DNA of 64,000 nt, taken from NCBI RefSeq assembly GCF_019720895.1, contig NZ_JAHKSH010000003.1:62001-126000 (forward strand). Direction: 5' to 3'. Each line of letters starts with the position of its first letter. The stretch's first letter is position 1. The position numbers and the translations under genes were made by a program. The stretch comes from Microbacterium salitolerans. Lineage in GTDB: Bacteria; Actinomycetota; Actinomycetes; Actinomycetales; Microbacteriaceae. Under the pieces are notes generated by a model, which was not told the DNA's origin, did not search any database, and saw only the letters and a program-made list of their open reading frames with translations. Shown in pieces: positions 7,867 to 16,988 of the stretch.

Positions 7867-8862
7867 ATGTCTCAGCTCCGCTCCCGTTTCCTCGCTGCCG
7901 TCGGCATCGGCGCCGCCGCGCTGCTCGCCGTCACCGGCTGCTCACCCGCCGACGAGGGAGGCTCTGGCGACGACGCCGGCGGCCAGGCCTCGATCGGGGT
8001 GCTCCAGTTCGTGCAGCATCCCGCGCTCGACGCGGCCACCGAGGGATTCAAGGAGGCCCTCGCCGATGCGGGCGTCGAGGCGGAGTACGACGACCAGAAC
8101 GCGCAGGGCGAGGTGCCCAACACCAACACGATCGCCACGACGTTCGCGGGTGCCGGCCACGACCTCGTCTTCACGGTTGCGACGCCTGCCGCGCAGGCCG
8201 CCGCCCAGGCGATCGTCGACACCCCCGTGCTGTTCACGGCCGTCACCGACGCCGAGGCCGCCGGGCTGGTCGACTCGAACGAGGCGCCCGGCGCCAACGT
8301 CACCGGCACGAGCGATCTCAACCCCGTCGCCGACCAGCTGGCGCTGCTCGCCGAGATCGCGCCCGACGCCGAGAGCGTCGGCGTCGTCTACAGCTCGGGC
8401 GAGGTCAACTCCGAGGTGCAGGTCGATCTCGCGAAGGAGGCCGCGGACGAACTCGGCCTCACGATCGAGGAGGCCACGGTTTCGAACTCGGCCGAGGTGC
8501 AGCAGGCGACCCAGTCGCTCGGCGACGTCGACGCCATCTACGTGCCGACCGACAACACCGTGGTCTCGGGCATCGCCGCGCTGATCCAGGTCGCGGAGCA
8601 GAAGGGGATCCCCGTCGTCAGCGGCGACGCCGGACCCGTCGAGAGCGGCGCGATCGCCACGATCGGCATCGACTACGGCAAGCTCGGCTACCAGACGGGC
8701 GAGATGGCGGCCGCGATCCTGCAGGACGACGCGGATCCCGCGGAGATGGCCGTCGAGACGTCGAACGACGTCGAACTGATCATCAACCCGGCTGCGGCCG
8801 AGCGCATGGGCGTGGAGATTCCCGCGTCTGTGACCGACCGCGCCGACCGCGTCATCGAGTAG
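7867..8862 (+). CDS. ABC transporter substrate-binding lipoprotein (TrpX type)
   Basis: Periplasmic-type binding protein anchored as a lipoprotein, 331 aa. The signal peptide ends in the lipobox AVTGC with Cys25. The mature part has the two-lobe Rossmann pattern of the ABC_sub_bind family (TrpX and related), with IGVLQFVQHPALD near the start and VSGDAGPVESG late in the sequence. It is followed directly by a permease and an ATPase gene, forming a complete three-gene importer. In streptococci the homologous TrpXYZ system is controlled by tryptophan; here no tryptophan genes are nearby and no leader peptide or T-box is apparent upstream, so the ligand is unknown. Confidence 0.88.
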   Translation: MSQLRSRFLAAVGIGAAALLAVTGCSPADEGGSGDDAGGQASIGVLQFVQHPALDAATEGFKEALADAGVEAEYDDQNAQGEVPNTNTIATTFAGAGHDLVFTVATPAAQAAAQAIVDTPVLFTAVTDAEAAGLVDSNEAPGANVTGTSDLNPVADQLALLAEIAPDAESVGVVYSSGEVNSEVQVDLAKEAADELGLTIEEATVSNSAEVQQATQSLGDVDAIYVPTDNTVVSGIAALIQVAEQKGIPVVSGDAGPVESGAIATIGIDYGKLGYQTGEMAAAILQDDADPAEMAVETSNDVELIINPAAAERMGVEIPASVTDRADRVIE

Positions 8863-8868
8863 CGCCGC

Positions 8869-9792
8869 GTGATCGGAGCTGTCGAGCTCGGCCTCATCTA
8901 TGGAGTGATGGCGCTGGGCGTGTACTTGACGTTCCGTGTGCTGAAGTTCCCCGACCTCACGGTCGACGGGAGCTTCACGACGGGCGCAGCGGTGGCCGCC
9001 GCGATGATCACGGCGGGCCAGAACCCGGTGCTGGCGACCCTTGCGGGCGGCGGCGTGGGACTGATCGCGGGCCTCGTCACGGGCCTGCTGCACACGAAGG
9101 GGAAGATCGACGGGCTGCTCGCGGGCATCCTGACGATGATCGCCCTCTGGTCCGTCAACCTGCGGATCATGGGCGGCGCGAACGTCCCCCTGCTGCGCGA
9201 GGAGACGGTGATGACGCCGCTGCGCGACGCGCAGCTGCTCGGGCGCACGTGGATCGGCGTGCTCGTGTTCCTCGCGGTGGTGATGCTGCTCAAGCTCATC
9301 GTCGACTGGTTCCTCACGACCGATCTCGGTCTCGCGATCCAGGCCACGGGCAACAACAAGCAGATGATCGGCAGCCTCGGCGCCGACACGGATCGCACGA
9401 CGATCCTCACCCTCGCCCTGTCGAACGGTCTCGTCGGCCTGTGCGGCGCGCTCGTCGCTCAGTACCAGGGCTTCGCCGACATCAGCATGGGCATCGGCCT
9501 GATCCTCGTCGGCCTCGCGTCGGTCATCCTCGGTCAGGCGGTGCTCGGGCAGCGCTTCATGTTCCTGGCCAGCCTCGCCGTCGTGGTCGGCGCGGTCATC
9601 TACCGCGTGATCATCTACGCGGCGCTGCAGGTGGGGCTGAACCCGAACGACATGAAGGCGATCACGGCGGCGCTCGTCGTCGTCGCCCTCCTGCTGCCGC
9701 GCTGGGGACTGCTGAAGCGGATCCCGTCCTGGCGCGACCTGCGGGGCGGGCGGGCGCCCGCGCCCGCCGAGGCCGAGACGAAGGGAGTCTGA
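8869..9792 (+). CDS. ABC transporter permease (TrpY type)
   Basis: Integral membrane subunit of the preceding importer, 307 aa with about eight hydrophobic segments. The conserved opening (LGLIYGVMALGVYLTFRVL, then PDLTVDGSF) matches the BPD_transp_2 permeases that accompany TrpX-type binding proteins. The GTG start lies 6 bp after the binding-protein stop with no clear ribosome site, suggesting translational coupling; this start places the first helix correctly. The C-terminal tail is rich in Ala-Pro. The ATPase gene begins 2 bp downstream. Confidence 0.88.
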   Translation: MIGAVELGLIYGVMALGVYLTFRVLKFPDLTVDGSFTTGAAVAAAMITAGQNPVLATLAGGGVGLIAGLVTGLLHTKGKIDGLLAGILTMIALWSVNLRIMGGANVPLLREETVMTPLRDAQLLGRTWIGVLVFLAVVMLLKLIVDWFLTTDLGLAIQATGNNKQMIGSLGADTDRTTILTLALSNGLVGLCGALVAQYQGFADISMGIGLILVGLASVILGQAVLGQRFMFLASLAVVVGAVIYRVIIYAALQVGLNPNDMKAITAALVVVALLLPRWGLLKRIPSWRDLRGGRAPAPAEAETKGV

Positions 9793-9794
9793 CG

Positions 9795-10586
9795 ATGCTC
9801 ACGATCGACAGCGTCAGCAAGACGTTCTTCCCCGGATCCGTGAACGAGCGACGCGCGCTCGCCGGTGTGGACCTGCAGCTCGAGCAGGGCGACTTCGTGA
9901 CCGTGATCGGATCGAACGGCGCGGGGAAATCCACGCTGCTCAACGCGGTCGCGGGCCGGATCCCCGTCGACACCGGACGCGTCGTCATCGACGACACGAC
10001 GGTCAACAAGCTCAAGGAGCACCGCCGGGCGCAGTACGTGGGGCGCGTGTTCCAGGATCCGATGGCCGGGACGGCGCCCGACCTCACGATCGAGCAGAAC
10101 CTGTCGCTCGCGCTGCTGCGCGGGAAGCCGCGCGGTCTGCGCCGCGGCGTGACGAAGGCCCGCCGCGAGCGATTCGTCGAGGAGCTCGGGTCGCTCGAGC
10201 TCGGGCTCGAAGACCGGCTGAAGGCCAAGGTCGGGCTGCTGTCGGGCGGTCAGCGCCAGGCGCTGTCGCTGCTGATGGCCGGGTTCACGCGTCCGCGGAT
10301 CCTGCTCCTCGACGAGCACACGGCGGCGCTGGATCCGCAGCGCGCGGCGCTCGTGACCGACCTCACGGGCCGGATCGTCGAGCAGGGCGGTCTGACGACG
10401 CTCATGGTCACGCACAACATGGAGCAGGCCCTCACCCTCGGCAACCGACTCATCATGATGCACGAGGGACGGATCGTGTTCGAGGCCGACGCCGCGACGA
10501 AGCAGAAGCTCTCCGTCGAGGCGCTCATGGCCGAGTTCGGGAAGATCAAGGGCGCGAGCTTCGACGACCGCGCCATGCTCGGCTGA
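9795..10586 (+). CDS. ABC transporter ATP-binding protein (TrpZ type)
   Basis: ATPase that powers the TrpXY-like importer, 263 aa. Walker A is GSNGAGKST, the signature is LSGGQRQAL, and Walker B is RILLLDEHTAALDP; the His switch lies in VTHNM. The GAGKST/LDEHTAALDP style is that of the LivF/LivG-like group used by this importer class. The ATG at 9795 is preceded by AAGGGAG and lies 2 bp after the permease stop; a longer upstream frame is a shadow of the permease gene. The stop codon is followed within 10 bp by the first copy of the hairpin repeat shared with 22822. Confidence 0.92.
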   Translation: MLTIDSVSKTFFPGSVNERRALAGVDLQLEQGDFVTVIGSNGAGKSTLLNAVAGRIPVDTGRVVIDDTTVNKLKEHRRAQYVGRVFQDPMAGTAPDLTIEQNLSLALLRGKPRGLRRGVTKARRERFVEELGSLELGLEDRLKAKVGLLSGGQRQALSLLMAGFTRPRILLLDEHTAALDPQRAALVTDLTGRIVEQGGLTTLMVTHNMEQALTLGNRLIMMHEGRIVFEADAATKQKLSVEALMAEFGKIKGASFDDRAMLG

Positions 10587-10594
10587 CGCGCGTC

Positions 10595-10648
10595 CGAATG
10601 CCGCAGATCGCTCCACCGCGGTGTGGATCGAGCGATCTGCGGCATTCG
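10595..10648. repeat. Hairpin repeat, copy 1 (bidirectional terminator position)
   Basis: CGAATGCCGCAGATCGCTC (10595-10613) and its exact reverse complement (10630-10648) flank a 16-nt spacer. The same arm sequence recurs at 22822-22875, and both copies are followed by ACGGCGG(G)TCAG, which contains the stop codon of a minus-strand gene. Both sit between convergent genes, so it probably ends transcription from both sides. Confidence 0.85.
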
Positions 10649-10656
10649 ACGGCGGG

Positions 10657-11679
10657 TCAGGCGGGGGCTGCGGTGGACTCCCGGACGACGAGCTCGGTGA
10701 CGAGCGGATCCGTCGCCTCCGGGTCGCGCGACTCCAGCGTCGACACGAGCTCGCGGACGGCGGCGGCGCCCGCACGGTCGAGCGGACTGCGCACGGTCGT
10801 GACCGAGGGCGTCGTGAGATCGGCGCCGAAGATGTCGTCGAAGCCGACGACGCTGAGCTGCCGCGGCACGTCGACCCCCTCCCGGCGGCACGCACGCAGC
10901 AGGCCGATCGCCATGAGGTCGTTGTAGGCGAGGACCGCGGTCGCCCCCGATGCGCGCACGCGGCGCAGCGCCGCCTCGCCGCCCTCGAGGCTCGGCTGAT
11001 TCGGCCCGATCTCGGCGAACGTCATGTCGTGGGCGACAGCGGCATCGAACAGGCGTTCGCCGCGCTCGCGCGACATCCACGACGTGGTCGGGCCGGCGAC
11101 GTACGCGAGAGAGCGGTGCCCGAGCTCGGCGAGGTGGCCGATCGCCTCGGCGACGCCCGTGTCGATGTCGGGCACCACGGCGGCCAGATCGCCGACGCGG
11201 CGGTTGATGAGCACGACGTCCTTGGTCTCGGCGATCGACGCGATCTGCTCGTCGTCGAGACGCGCTGCGGCGAGCACGACGCCGTCGACCGCGGGCAGCA
11301 GTCGATCGAGTGTGCCCGACTCGATCTCACCCGACTCCTGCGACTCGGCGAACACCAGTGTGTATCCGAGCTCGCTGCACACCTGCTCGGCACCGCGCAC
11401 GAGGCGGAAGAACACGGGGTTCGTCACGTCGGAGACGACCAGGCCGATCATGCGCGTGCGCCCCGTCGGCAGGGCGCGCGCCATCGGATTGCTGCGGTAG
11501 CCGAGCTCGGCGGCCGTCTCGCGGATCCGCTTCTCGGTCTTCGCGCTGATGCGCCCGGGCTTGTTGAGGGCGCGGGAGACAGTGGACGGGCTGAGGCCGA
11601 GTTCGCGGGCGATGTCGTAGATCGTCGCCGACGGCCTTCGATTGCCCCCCGCGCCGTGCACTGCGTGACGCTCGACCAT
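10657..11679 (-). CDS. LacI-family transcriptional regulator of the glucuronide operon
   Basis: DNA-binding repressor of 340 aa. The N-terminal helix-turn-helix and hinge helix are clear (ATIYDIARELGLS at 18-30, PSTVSRALNKPG following), then a periplasmic-binding-like sensor domain with FAESQESG and VGFDDI. The start at 11679 was chosen because AAGGAG precedes it by a few bases on the minus strand; a longer open frame to 12066 lacks family similarity. The gene is divergent from the glucuronide transporter and catabolic genes, so it most likely represses them and responds to a uronic acid derivative. The palindrome at 11775-11786 overlapping a candidate -35 box is a possible operator. The ligand is inferred from context. 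Confidence 0.9.
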   Translation of the reverse strand: MVERHAVHGAGGNRRPSATIYDIARELGLSPSTVSRALNKPGRISAKTEKRIRETAAELGYRSNPMARALPTGRTRMIGLVVSDVTNPVFFRLVRGAEQVCSELGYTLVFAESQESGEIESGTLDRLLPAVDGVVLAAARLDDEQIASIAETKDVVLINRRVGDLAAVVPDIDTGVAEAIGHLAELGHRSLAYVAGPTTSWMSRERGERLFDAAVAHDMTFAEIGPNQPSLEGGEAALRRVRASGATAVLAYNDLMAIGLLRACRREGVDVPRQLSVVGFDDIFGADLTTPSVTTVRSPLDRAGAAAVRELVSTLESRDPEATDPLVTELVVRESTAAPA

Positions 11680-11771
11680 CCTGCTCCTTCGTCCGCCGCG
11701 GGTCGCTTCGACCATCGTGCCACATCGATCGGGCTTATCTGGCGTATCCGGCAATCGATAGCTAGATCGTA

Positions 11772-11800
11772 TTGACGATGAATCGTGTCTATCGTAACGT
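11772..11800 (+). promoter_or_regulatory. Candidate promoter with overlapping LacI-type operator
   Basis: TTGACG (11772-11777) and TAACGT (11795-11800) are 17 bp apart, a good sigma-A spacing. The palindrome ACGAT-GA-ATCGT (11775-11786) overlaps the -35 box. The 190-bp divergent spacer otherwise shows no gene. The assignment rests on pattern only. Confidence 0.5.
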
Positions 11801-11868
11801 CCATTGCGGCAACCGATTGACATTCCCGACGACGCACCGTTGCCCACCTCAAGACAAGGACATGGACG

Positions 11869-13404
11869 ATGAAGTTCACGAAACCTGCCACAGCCGCCGC
11901 ACTGCTCGTACCGGTTCTCGCGCTCGCCTCGTGCACCGCGGGCGGTGGAGAGTCGAGCGGATCCGGTGGCGAGGGCGGACAGACCGCTCTTACGATCGGC
12001 ATGCTCGGCGACGTGACGTCGTGGGCATCCGAGGACGCCCACGTCGGCCACGGCCTCGTTCCGCACCAGGCGCCGTATGATTCGCTGCTCCGGCGCGACG
12101 AGAACGGCGAGCTGCAGCCGATGCTCGCGACCGAGTGGTCATACGACGACTCTGCCACCGCGCTCACCCTCGAGCTGCGCGACGACGTCACGTTCAGCGA
12201 CGGATCCGCGTTCGACGCCGAGGCCGTCAAGACGAATCTCGAGCATTTCCAGGAAGACGCGCTGCGGCAGGCGTCCCAGCTCTCCGTGCTCGACTCGGTC
12301 GAGGTCGTCGATGACGACACGGTCGTCCTCCACCTGACGGAGCCGGATCCCTCCCTCGAATTCCATCTGGGCCAGGCCGCCGGCCTCATGGCCAGCCCCG
12401 ACTCCGTGGGTGCCGAATCGAGCGACACGGTGCCCGTCGGCTCCGGCCCCTATGTCATGGACGAGGCGGCGACCGTTGCGGGGTCGTCCATCGTCTTCAC
12501 CGCGCGCGAGGACTACTGGGCGCCCGAGCTCCAGAAGTATGACCGCCTCGAGCTCCGTGTCCTCGAGGACGTCTCGGCACGTTTGAACGCCCTGCAGTCC
12601 GGCCAGGTCGATGCGACGGTCCTCGATGCGACCACGTTCGATCAGGCCGAGGGCGCGGGTTTTGAGATCCTTGACGACTACCAGGTCGACTGGCACGGCC
12701 TCACCCTCATGGACCGCGACGGAGAGCTGAACCCGGCGCTCGCTGACGTGCGCGTGCGCCAGGCGCTCAACTATGCCGTCGACCGCGAGGCGCTCGTCGA
12801 GCAGAACGAGCGCGGCCATGGCACCGCGACGACTCAGCCGTTCGGCCCCGAGAGCGGGGCATTCGTCGACGAGCTCGACGAGCGCTACCCGCACGACCCC
12901 GAGCGGGCGCGTGACCTCCTTTCCGAGGCGGGTTACGACGACGGCGTCGCGATCACCGTGCCCCTCGTTCCGGGATGGGATGCCGTGCACGCGGCGCTGC
13001 GCCAGCAGCTCAGTGAGGCCGGCATCACCCTCGAGTCCGAGCCGGCGCAGATGAACACCCTTTTCGGCGACATCGCGCAGGGAAAGGTCGAGATCTTCTA
13101 CTTCAACCTGTTCCAGAGCGAGGCCTGGGTCAATGTGCAGCAGCTGCTTGCCGAGGGCACGCTGTACAACCCCTTCAACACAGCCGATCCCGAGCTGACG
13201 GCGCTGATCGACGAGATGCGCGTCGCCGGCGAGGACAGCGACGAGATCGCGCAGGAGATCAACGAGTACGTCGTCGAGAACGCCTGGTTCGTACCGCTCT
13301 ACCGCCTCGACCAGGTCGTCGCGTACGACGGCGACGCCGTCGACGTCGTGAAGCAGCCGCAGCAGGCGCTCCCGTCGCTGTACAACTTCTCGCCCGTGGG
13401 CTGA
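11869..13404 (+). CDS. Peptide/nickel-type ABC substrate-binding lipoprotein, probably glucuronide-binding
   Basis: Extracellular solute-binding protein family 5, 511 aa. The signal peptide ends in the lipobox LASC with Cys22. The mature sequence carries family hallmarks: LRDDVTFSDGSAFDAE, VRQALNYAVDREAL and a C-terminal YNFSPVG. Family 5 proteins bind peptides, nickel or oligosaccharides; because this gene heads an operon containing glucuronidase and uronate enzymes, a glucuronide or uronic acid oligosaccharide ligand is likely. The start ATG is the first codon giving a proper signal peptide. It faces the LacI regulator across a 190-bp spacer. The following permease has its own AAGGAGG site 31 bp downstream. 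Confidence 0.9.
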   Translation: MKFTKPATAAALLVPVLALASCTAGGGESSGSGGEGGQTALTIGMLGDVTSWASEDAHVGHGLVPHQAPYDSLLRRDENGELQPMLATEWSYDDSATALTLELRDDVTFSDGSAFDAEAVKTNLEHFQEDALRQASQLSVLDSVEVVDDDTVVLHLTEPDPSLEFHLGQAAGLMASPDSVGAESSDTVPVGSGPYVMDEAATVAGSSIVFTAREDYWAPELQKYDRLELRVLEDVSARLNALQSGQVDATVLDATTFDQAEGAGFEILDDYQVDWHGLTLMDRDGELNPALADVRVRQALNYAVDREALVEQNERGHGTATTQPFGPESGAFVDELDERYPHDPERARDLLSEAGYDDGVAITVPLVPGWDAVHAALRQQLSEAGITLESEPAQMNTLFGDIAQGKVEIFYFNLFQSEAWVNVQQLLAEGTLYNPFNTADPELTALIDEMRVAGEDSDEIAQEINEYVVENAWFVPLYRLDQVVAYDGDAVDVVKQPQQALPSLYNFSPVG

Positions 13405-13435
13405 GGCCCCGGAGACGACGCAGAAAGGAGGCGAC

Positions 13436-14377
13436 ATGCTCACGTTCGTCGTGAAGCGCATCGTCTCGGGGATCGTCCTCCTCGCGGTGATCTGTGTGCT
13501 CACCTACGTGCTGCTGTTCTTCTCGGGCACGGACATCGCGCGCAATCTCGCGGGCGATCAGGCCACGGAGGAGCAGGTCGCGCGTCGCGCCCAGGAGCTC
13601 GGCCTCGACCGCCCGCTTCTGGAGCGCTTCACGACCTGGATGGTGAACGCCCTGGGCGGAGACCTGGGCACGTCGTGGTTCACCTCGCAACCGGTGGCCG
13701 ATGTGATCGCCTCGCGGCTGCCCGTGACTCTCGTCCTCGTGTTCGTGTCGATCGTGCTCGTCGCGATCGTGGCGGCCGCCATCGGCGTGGCCGCTGCGGT
13801 GCGCGGCGGATGGATCGATCGCGTCGTGCAGATCGGATCCGTCGCGGGCGACATCATCCCGAACTTCGTCCTCGCCCTCGTCCTCGTGATCCTTTTCGCG
13901 ATCACGTGGAGCGTGTTCCCGGCGGTGAGCACGATCAGTCCGGGCGCGCCGATCAGCGTCTGGGTGGCGTCGATGACGCTGCCGGTCATCGCGATCGTCA
14001 TCAGCGCGGTGACCGGCAGCACGCAGCAGTTCCGCAGCGCGGTTCTGCAGCAGCTCGAGAAGGAGTACGTCCGCACGCTGCGCAGCCGTGGGATAGGGGC
14101 GGGTGAGATCCTCTTCGCGCACGTCCTGAAGAACGCCGCTCCGGCCGGACTCACGGTCCTGAGCCTGCAGTTCGTCGGCATGCTCGGCGGCGCCGTCATC
14201 ATCGAGCGCATCTTCTCGCTGCCGGGCATCGGATCGACGGCCGTCACGGCCACGACTCAGGGTGACATCCCCATCGTGATGGGCGTCGTGATCGCCACCG
14301 TGACGATCGTGGTCGTCGTCAACCTGGTCGTCGACATCGCCAACGGCTGGCTCAACCCGAAAGTGCGTGTGTCATGA
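13436..14377 (+). CDS. Peptide-type ABC transporter permease (DppB type)
   Basis: First membrane subunit of the glucuronide importer, 313 aa. The N-terminus has the DppB/OppB signature (VVKRIVSGIVLLAVICVL and LGLDRPLLERF) and the C-terminal half holds the cytoplasmic loop YVRTLRSRGIGAGEIL before the last helices. AAAGGAGGCGAC directly precedes the ATG. The stop overlaps the next start by ATGA. Together with the downstream fused permease-ATPase and a second ATPase it forms a full OppBCDF-like importer in only three genes. Confidence 0.92.
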   Translation: MLTFVVKRIVSGIVLLAVICVLTYVLLFFSGTDIARNLAGDQATEEQVARRAQELGLDRPLLERFTTWMVNALGGDLGTSWFTSQPVADVIASRLPVTLVLVFVSIVLVAIVAAAIGVAAAVRGGWIDRVVQIGSVAGDIIPNFVLALVLVILFAITWSVFPAVSTISPGAPISVWVASMTLPVIAIVISAVTGSTQQFRSAVLQQLEKEYVRTLRSRGIGAGEILFAHVLKNAAPAGLTVLSLQFVGMLGGAVIIERIFSLPGIGSTAVTATTQGDIPIVMGVVIATVTIVVVVNLVVDIANGWLNPKVRVS

Positions 14378-16149
14378 GCAGCACAGAACTCGTCGTACTG
14401 GAGTCGATGCGCACCCGCACGTCGCCGCTCCGCCGCCTCCTCACGAATCCGCTCGGGATCGTGTCGCTGACGATCCTCGCGGCCGTGGTCGTGATCGCCG
14501 TGTTCGCTCCCGTGATCGCACCGTTCTCTCCGAACTTCGCCGACGTCGGCAATGCCTTCGCCCCGCCGGGCGGGGAGTATCTGCTGGGCACCGACAGCGC
14601 AGGGCGCGATGTCTGGAGCCGCCTCGTCTCCTCGACCCAGATCACGCTCCTATCGGCGCTGCTCTGTGCCGCGGTGGCGATCGCGATCGGGCTGCCGAGC
14701 GGCCTCATCGCGGGCTTCTACGGCACCCTCTTCGACGGCGTCGCCAATTGGTGCGCGGGGCTCATCATGAGCCTCCCCGGGATCATCGTCCTTCTCACGG
14801 CGCGGGCCGCCTTCGGTCCATCGGTCTGGATTACGATGATCGTCTTCGGCATCCTCATCAGCCCCAGCTACTTCCGGCTCACCCGCACGGCCGTGCAGTC
14901 GGCGCGCAATGAGCTCTACGTCGATGCCGCCCGAGTCGCGGGGCTCAGCGATCTGCGGATCATCGCGCGCCACATCCTGTCCGTCGTGCGCGCGCCGATC
15001 ATCATCCAGACCGCGATCATCTGCGGCGTCGCGATCGGGATCCAGAACGGCATGGAGTTCCTCGGCATCGGCGATCCGCTCACGGCCACCTGGGGGGCCA
15101 TGATCAACGACGCCTACCGCAACATCTACACGGCGCCGATGCTCCTGCTCTGGCCGGCCCTCGCAATCGGCCTGACGATCGGATCCCTCGTGCTGCTGGG
15201 CAACGCGATCCGCGACGCCCTCGAAGGGGGTGCGACGGTCGCCGCCCCGCAGAAGCGCGACCACCGCCCGGTCGAGCCGTCGGAGACGGGGGTCGCCGAG
15301 TCGACCCACCTCCTCGAGGTCCGCGACCTGCAGACGGGATACCCGCGTCCCGATGGCACGACGAACGTCGTCGTCCAGGGCGTCAGCTTCGCCGTCGACC
15401 GGGGAGAGGTGCTCGGCATCGTCGGCGAGTCGGGATCGGGCAAGACGCAGACGGCGTTCTCGATCCTTGGCTTGCTGCCGAAGAACGCGCGGATCGTCGG
15501 CGGCGAGATCGTGTTCGATGGCCGACGCATCGTGTCGGGTGAGACGGGGACGGATCAGAAGGCGCTCGACGCTCTTCGAGGCACGCGCATCGCCTACATC
15601 CCGCAGGAGCCGATGTCGAACCTCGATCCGGCGTTCACGATCGGATCTCAGCTGATCCGCCCGATCATGAAGGGCCTCGGCGTCAGCCGGGCCGAGGCGC
15701 GCAAGCGCGCAGTCTCTCTGCTCGATCGTGTCGGGATCCCCGACCCCGAGCGCACGATGCGCGCGTTCCCGCACGAGATCTCGGGAGGCATGGCGCAGCG
15801 CGTGCTCATCGCGGGCGCCGTGAGCTGCGAGCCCGACCTCATCATCGCCGACGAGCCGACGACGGCCCTCGACGTGACCGTGCAGGCCGAGGTGCTCGAG
15901 CTGCTGCGAGAGATGCAGCGCGAACTCGGCATGGCGGTCGTCGTCGTGAGCCACAACTTCGGCCTGATCGCCGATCTCGCCGACCGTGTCGTCGTCATGC
16001 GCGAGGGCGAGCTCGTCGAGGAGGGCGAGGTGCGCGGGGTGCTGCGCGACCCGCAGCATCCGTACTCGAAGCAGCTGCTGGCGTCCACCGTCGCCGGGCG
16101 CGAGCCGCGGATGCCACTCCTCGCCGGAACGAATGGCGGTGTGCGATGA
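14374..16149 (+). CDS. Fused ABC permease and ATP-binding protein (DppC-DppD fusion)
   Basis: Single 591-aa polypeptide that joins the second membrane subunit to an ATPase. Residues 1 to about 290 are a DppC-type permease with the motif GTDSAGRDVWSR and the loop YVDAARVAGLSDL; residues about 308-591 are an ABC ATPase with Walker A GESGSGKTQ, signature ISGGMAQRV and Walker B LIIADEPTTALDVT. The frame runs through the junction (near nt 15240-15320) without interruption, so the fusion is genuine and not a read-through artefact. Such fusions are known in actinobacterial importers of this class. ATGA overlaps link it to both neighbours. It should form the core of the glucuronide importer. Confidence 0.92.
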   Translation: MSSTELVVLESMRTRTSPLRRLLTNPLGIVSLTILAAVVVIAVFAPVIAPFSPNFADVGNAFAPPGGEYLLGTDSAGRDVWSRLVSSTQITLLSALLCAAVAIAIGLPSGLIAGFYGTLFDGVANWCAGLIMSLPGIIVLLTARAAFGPSVWITMIVFGILISPSYFRLTRTAVQSARNELYVDAARVAGLSDLRIIARHILSVVRAPIIIQTAIICGVAIGIQNGMEFLGIGDPLTATWGAMINDAYRNIYTAPMLLLWPALAIGLTIGSLVLLGNAIRDALEGGATVAAPQKRDHRPVEPSETGVAESTHLLEVRDLQTGYPRPDGTTNVVVQGVSFAVDRGEVLGIVGESGSGKTQTAFSILGLLPKNARIVGGEIVFDGRRIVSGETGTDQKALDALRGTRIAYIPQEPMSNLDPAFTIGSQLIRPIMKGLGVSRAEARKRAVSLLDRVGIPDPERTMRAFPHEISGGMAQRVLIAGAVSCEPDLIIADEPTTALDVTVQAEVLELLREMQRELGMAVVVVSHNFGLIADLADRVVVMREGELVEEGEVRGVLRDPQHPYSKQLLASTVAGREPRMPLLAGTNGGVR

Positions 16150-16988
16150 CCGCGCTGCTCGAGATCCAGGACCTCGTCGTCGAGTTCCGCGGGAAGGGCC
16201 TCATGCGGAAGCCGTTTCGCGCGCTGCATGGCGTCTCGCTCGACGTCGAGAAGGGCAGGACGCTCGGCCTCGTCGGCGAGTCGGGATCCGGCAAGACGAC
16301 GATCGGTCGAGCCGCGCTGGGCCTCGCGCCGGTGACGAGCGGACGGATCGCCTTCGACGGCCGCGACATCAGCCACCTGAGCCGGCGCGTGCGGCGCGAG
16401 ATCTCGCGCGATCTGCAGGTCGTGTTCCAGGATCCGTACGGATCCCTCAACCCCGCGATGGAGATCGGCGAGATCCTCGCCGAGCCTCTCATCGCGCAGG
16501 GAGCGTCGGGGCGCGATGCCCGTGCGCGCATCGGGGATCTGCTCGACCGCGTCCACCTTCCGAGCGACGCCGCGCGTCGTCTCCCGCACGAGTTCTCTGG
16601 GGGCCAGCGCCAGCGCGTCGCGATCGCTCGAGCCCTCGCGCTCGAGCCCAAGCTCATCGTGTGCGACGAAGCCGTGTCGGCGCTCGACCTGTCCACCCAG
16701 GCACGAGTTCTGGATCTGCTTCTCGAGATCCAGAACGACACCTCCGTCGCCTACCTGTTCATCTCGCACGACCTCGATGTCGTGAAGCACATGAGCCACG
16801 ACATTGCCGTGCTCTACCGCGGGAACGTCGTCGAGCACGGTCCAGCGGCCGCGGTCGGAGGGGCCCCGGTTCATCCCTACACGCAGAGACTGCTGCTCGC
16901 CGCTCCGGTCATCGATCCGGATGAGCAGCGGGCCCGACGTGAGGCGTTCCAGGCGCTCGACCCCGCCGACTTCGAGGTGACGACATGA
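16146..16988 (+). CDS. Peptide-type ABC transporter ATP-binding protein (DppF type)
   Basis: Second ATPase of the glucuronide importer, 280 aa. Walker A is GESGSGKTT, the signature is FSGGQRQRVAIARAL and Walker B LIVCDEAVSALD; the C-terminal HPYTQRLLLAAPV stretch is the oligopeptide-family tail. Start fixed by ATGA overlap with the upstream stop. It overlaps uxaC by four bases at its 3' end, so transporter and enzymes are one operon. Confidence 0.93.
   Translation: MTALLEIQDLVVEFRGKGLMRKPFRALHGVSLDVEKGRTLGLVGESGSGKTTIGRAALGLAPVTSGRIAFDGRDISHLSRRVRREISRDLQVVFQDPYGSLNPAMEIGEILAEPLIAQGASGRDARARIGDLLDRVHLPSDAARRLPHEFSGGQRQRVAIARALALEPKLIVCDEAVSALDLSTQARVLDLLLEIQNDTSVAYLFISHDLDVVKHMSHDIAVLYRGNVVEHGPAAAVGGAPVHPYTQRLLLAAPVIDPDEQRARREAFQALDPADFEVTT

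Noticed and set aside
10657-12066. Extended LacI protein starting at 12066
   Set aside because: The additional residues cross the divergent promoter region and the binding-protein signal peptide, and the good ribosome site lies at 11679.
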